Source: Spirochaetales bacterium UBA4629 (GTDB lineage: Bacteria; Spirochaetota; Spirochaetia; Sphaerochaetales; Sphaerochaetaceae). Taken from it: a stretch of DNA of 6,665 nt. Below, in pieces: positions 6,394 through 6,665 of this stretch. Numbering within the stretch: position 1 is the first letter of the stretch; the number at the start of each line of letters is the position of its first letter. The DNA lies in assembly GCA_002406055.1 (NCBI GenBank), contig DHMZ01000093.1:1-6665 (forward strand), read 5' to 3'. The position numbers and the translations under genes were made by a program. The notes under the pieces are model-generated. The model had not been told where the DNA came from, ran no database searches, and saw only the letters and a list, made by a program, of their open reading frames with translations.

Positions 6394-6423
6394 TTTGAAT
6401 TCTCCACATTTGTGGAATTCAAA
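6394..6423 (+). terminator. First hairpin after the lipoprotein gene
   Basis: TTTGAATT (6394-6401) pairs with AATTCAAA (6416-6423), and CCAC (6404-6407) with GTGG (6412-6415) around an ATTT loop. Two bases (6402-6403) bulge on the left arm. It starts five bases after the stop codon. The downstream tract (TAATTATTA) is a poor U run, so it may act as an mRNA 3'-end stabiliser more than a terminator. It is nearly symmetrical, so it could also serve the convergent minus-strand gene. Confidence 0.55.
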
Positions 6424-6438
6424 TAATTATTACTCCCC

Positions 6439-6474
6439 TGTACCCCTTAGGTTTTACCTTTGGGGTATACTTTT
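6439..6474 (+). terminator. Second, GC-richer hairpin terminator after the lipoprotein gene
   Basis: TGTACCCC (6439-6446) pairs with GGGGTATA (6462-6469) including one G-T pair. An inner AGGT (6449-6452) pairs with ACCT (6456-6459) across a TTT loop, separated from the outer stem by a symmetrical two-by-two T-T mismatch. CTTTT (6470-6474) follows as a short U tract. This is the strongest secondary structure downstream of the gene and the likelier actual terminator. Confidence 0.65.
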
Positions 6475-6593
6475 AAAGCAAAAAGCTAACAATAGAAATA
6501 ATTACAAAAGAAGTTAAAATATCAGTAAATTAACAAACATAGTGTTTCAAAATTAATAAATTTATCAGTAATACGACAAAATAAAACAGATTT

Positions 6594-6665
6594 TTAATAA
6601 ATAAATGTTGTTGTAATTCCAACATATTGTGATAAACCTAAGTGTAGTTGATTCGAATATTCTGG
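6594..6665 (-). CDS. C-terminal tail of a minus-strand gene, possibly an outer-membrane beta-barrel protein (partial)
   Basis: Reading leftward from the right edge, an open frame of 23 codons ends at TAA (complement of 6594-6596). The tail reads G-L-S-Q-Y-V-G-I-T-T-T-F-I-Y. Alternating hydrophobic residues (Val at -9, Ile at -7, Phe at -3) and a terminal aromatic Tyr match the C-terminal beta-signal of outer-membrane barrel proteins recognised by the BAM complex; position -5 is Thr, which is tolerated but not ideal. Convergent orientation toward the two hairpins at 6394-6474 is what a real gene here would show. Against this, 23 open codons can arise by chance and the start lies outside the window. 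If real, it places a second envelope protein next to the lipoprotein. Confidence 0.45.
   Translation of the reverse strand, partial: PEYSNQLHLGLSQYVGITTTFIY

Noticed and set aside
6605..6625. ATGTTG/CAACAT inverted repeat near the right edge as a terminator
   Set aside because: The loop is 9 bases, no U tract follows, and it falls within the minus-strand coding tail.
6650..6658. GATTCGAAT resembling a tRNA T-loop
   Set aside because: There is no matching T-stem, acceptor stem or anticodon arm around it.

Overview
The window is AT-rich DNA with compact genes and AT-rich spacers. It most resembles a host-associated diderm, and a spirochaete (Treponema or a related Spirochaetia) is my best guess. 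Four things point that way: a large lipoprotein with a relaxed lipobox (LIVSC); a threonyl-tRNA-synthetase-like/uridine-kinase fusion; the tail of a PD-(D/E)XK 'AAA-ATPase-like' protein of a kind common in gut and oral anaerobes; and a minus-strand tail ending in an aromatic residue like an outer-membrane beta-barrel. None of these is exclusive to spirochaetes, so the assignment is an inference.

Layout. Positions 1-183 hold the last 60 codons of a PD-(D/E)XK nuclease-family protein. A spacer of about 470 bases follows, with T tracts and short open frames but no gene I can defend. It ends in a good sigma-70-type promoter (568-596) serving a MATE-family efflux pump (650-2053). Ninety-seven bases later, with no terminator between, comes a 558-residue TGS/ThrRS-like/PRK nucleoside kinase (2151-3827). 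Its start codon sits inside an 11-bp imperfect palindrome. A textbook intrinsic terminator (3849-3877) closes this probable two-gene unit. A 270-base AT-rich region with copies of a TTTTTgTCTAATT motif, a weak promoter and a leader hairpin precedes a 745-residue beta-helix lipoprotein (4151-6388). Two hairpins follow it (6394-6423 and 6439-6474). At the right edge the last 23 codons of a convergent minus-strand gene run in from outside the window (6594-6665).

How the genes work together. No shared pathway is evident. The pump exports small molecules and the kinase is a cytosolic salvage-type or regulatory enzyme, so their pairing looks like transcriptional convenience. The lipoprotein is an autonomous envelope protein, probably monocistronic. 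If the right-edge fragment is an outer-membrane protein, the right half of the window is an envelope-protein locus with two convergent genes. No CRISPR array, insertion sequence, tRNA or rRNA was found. The least explained element is the beta-helix lipoprotein with its repeat-flanked upstream region.
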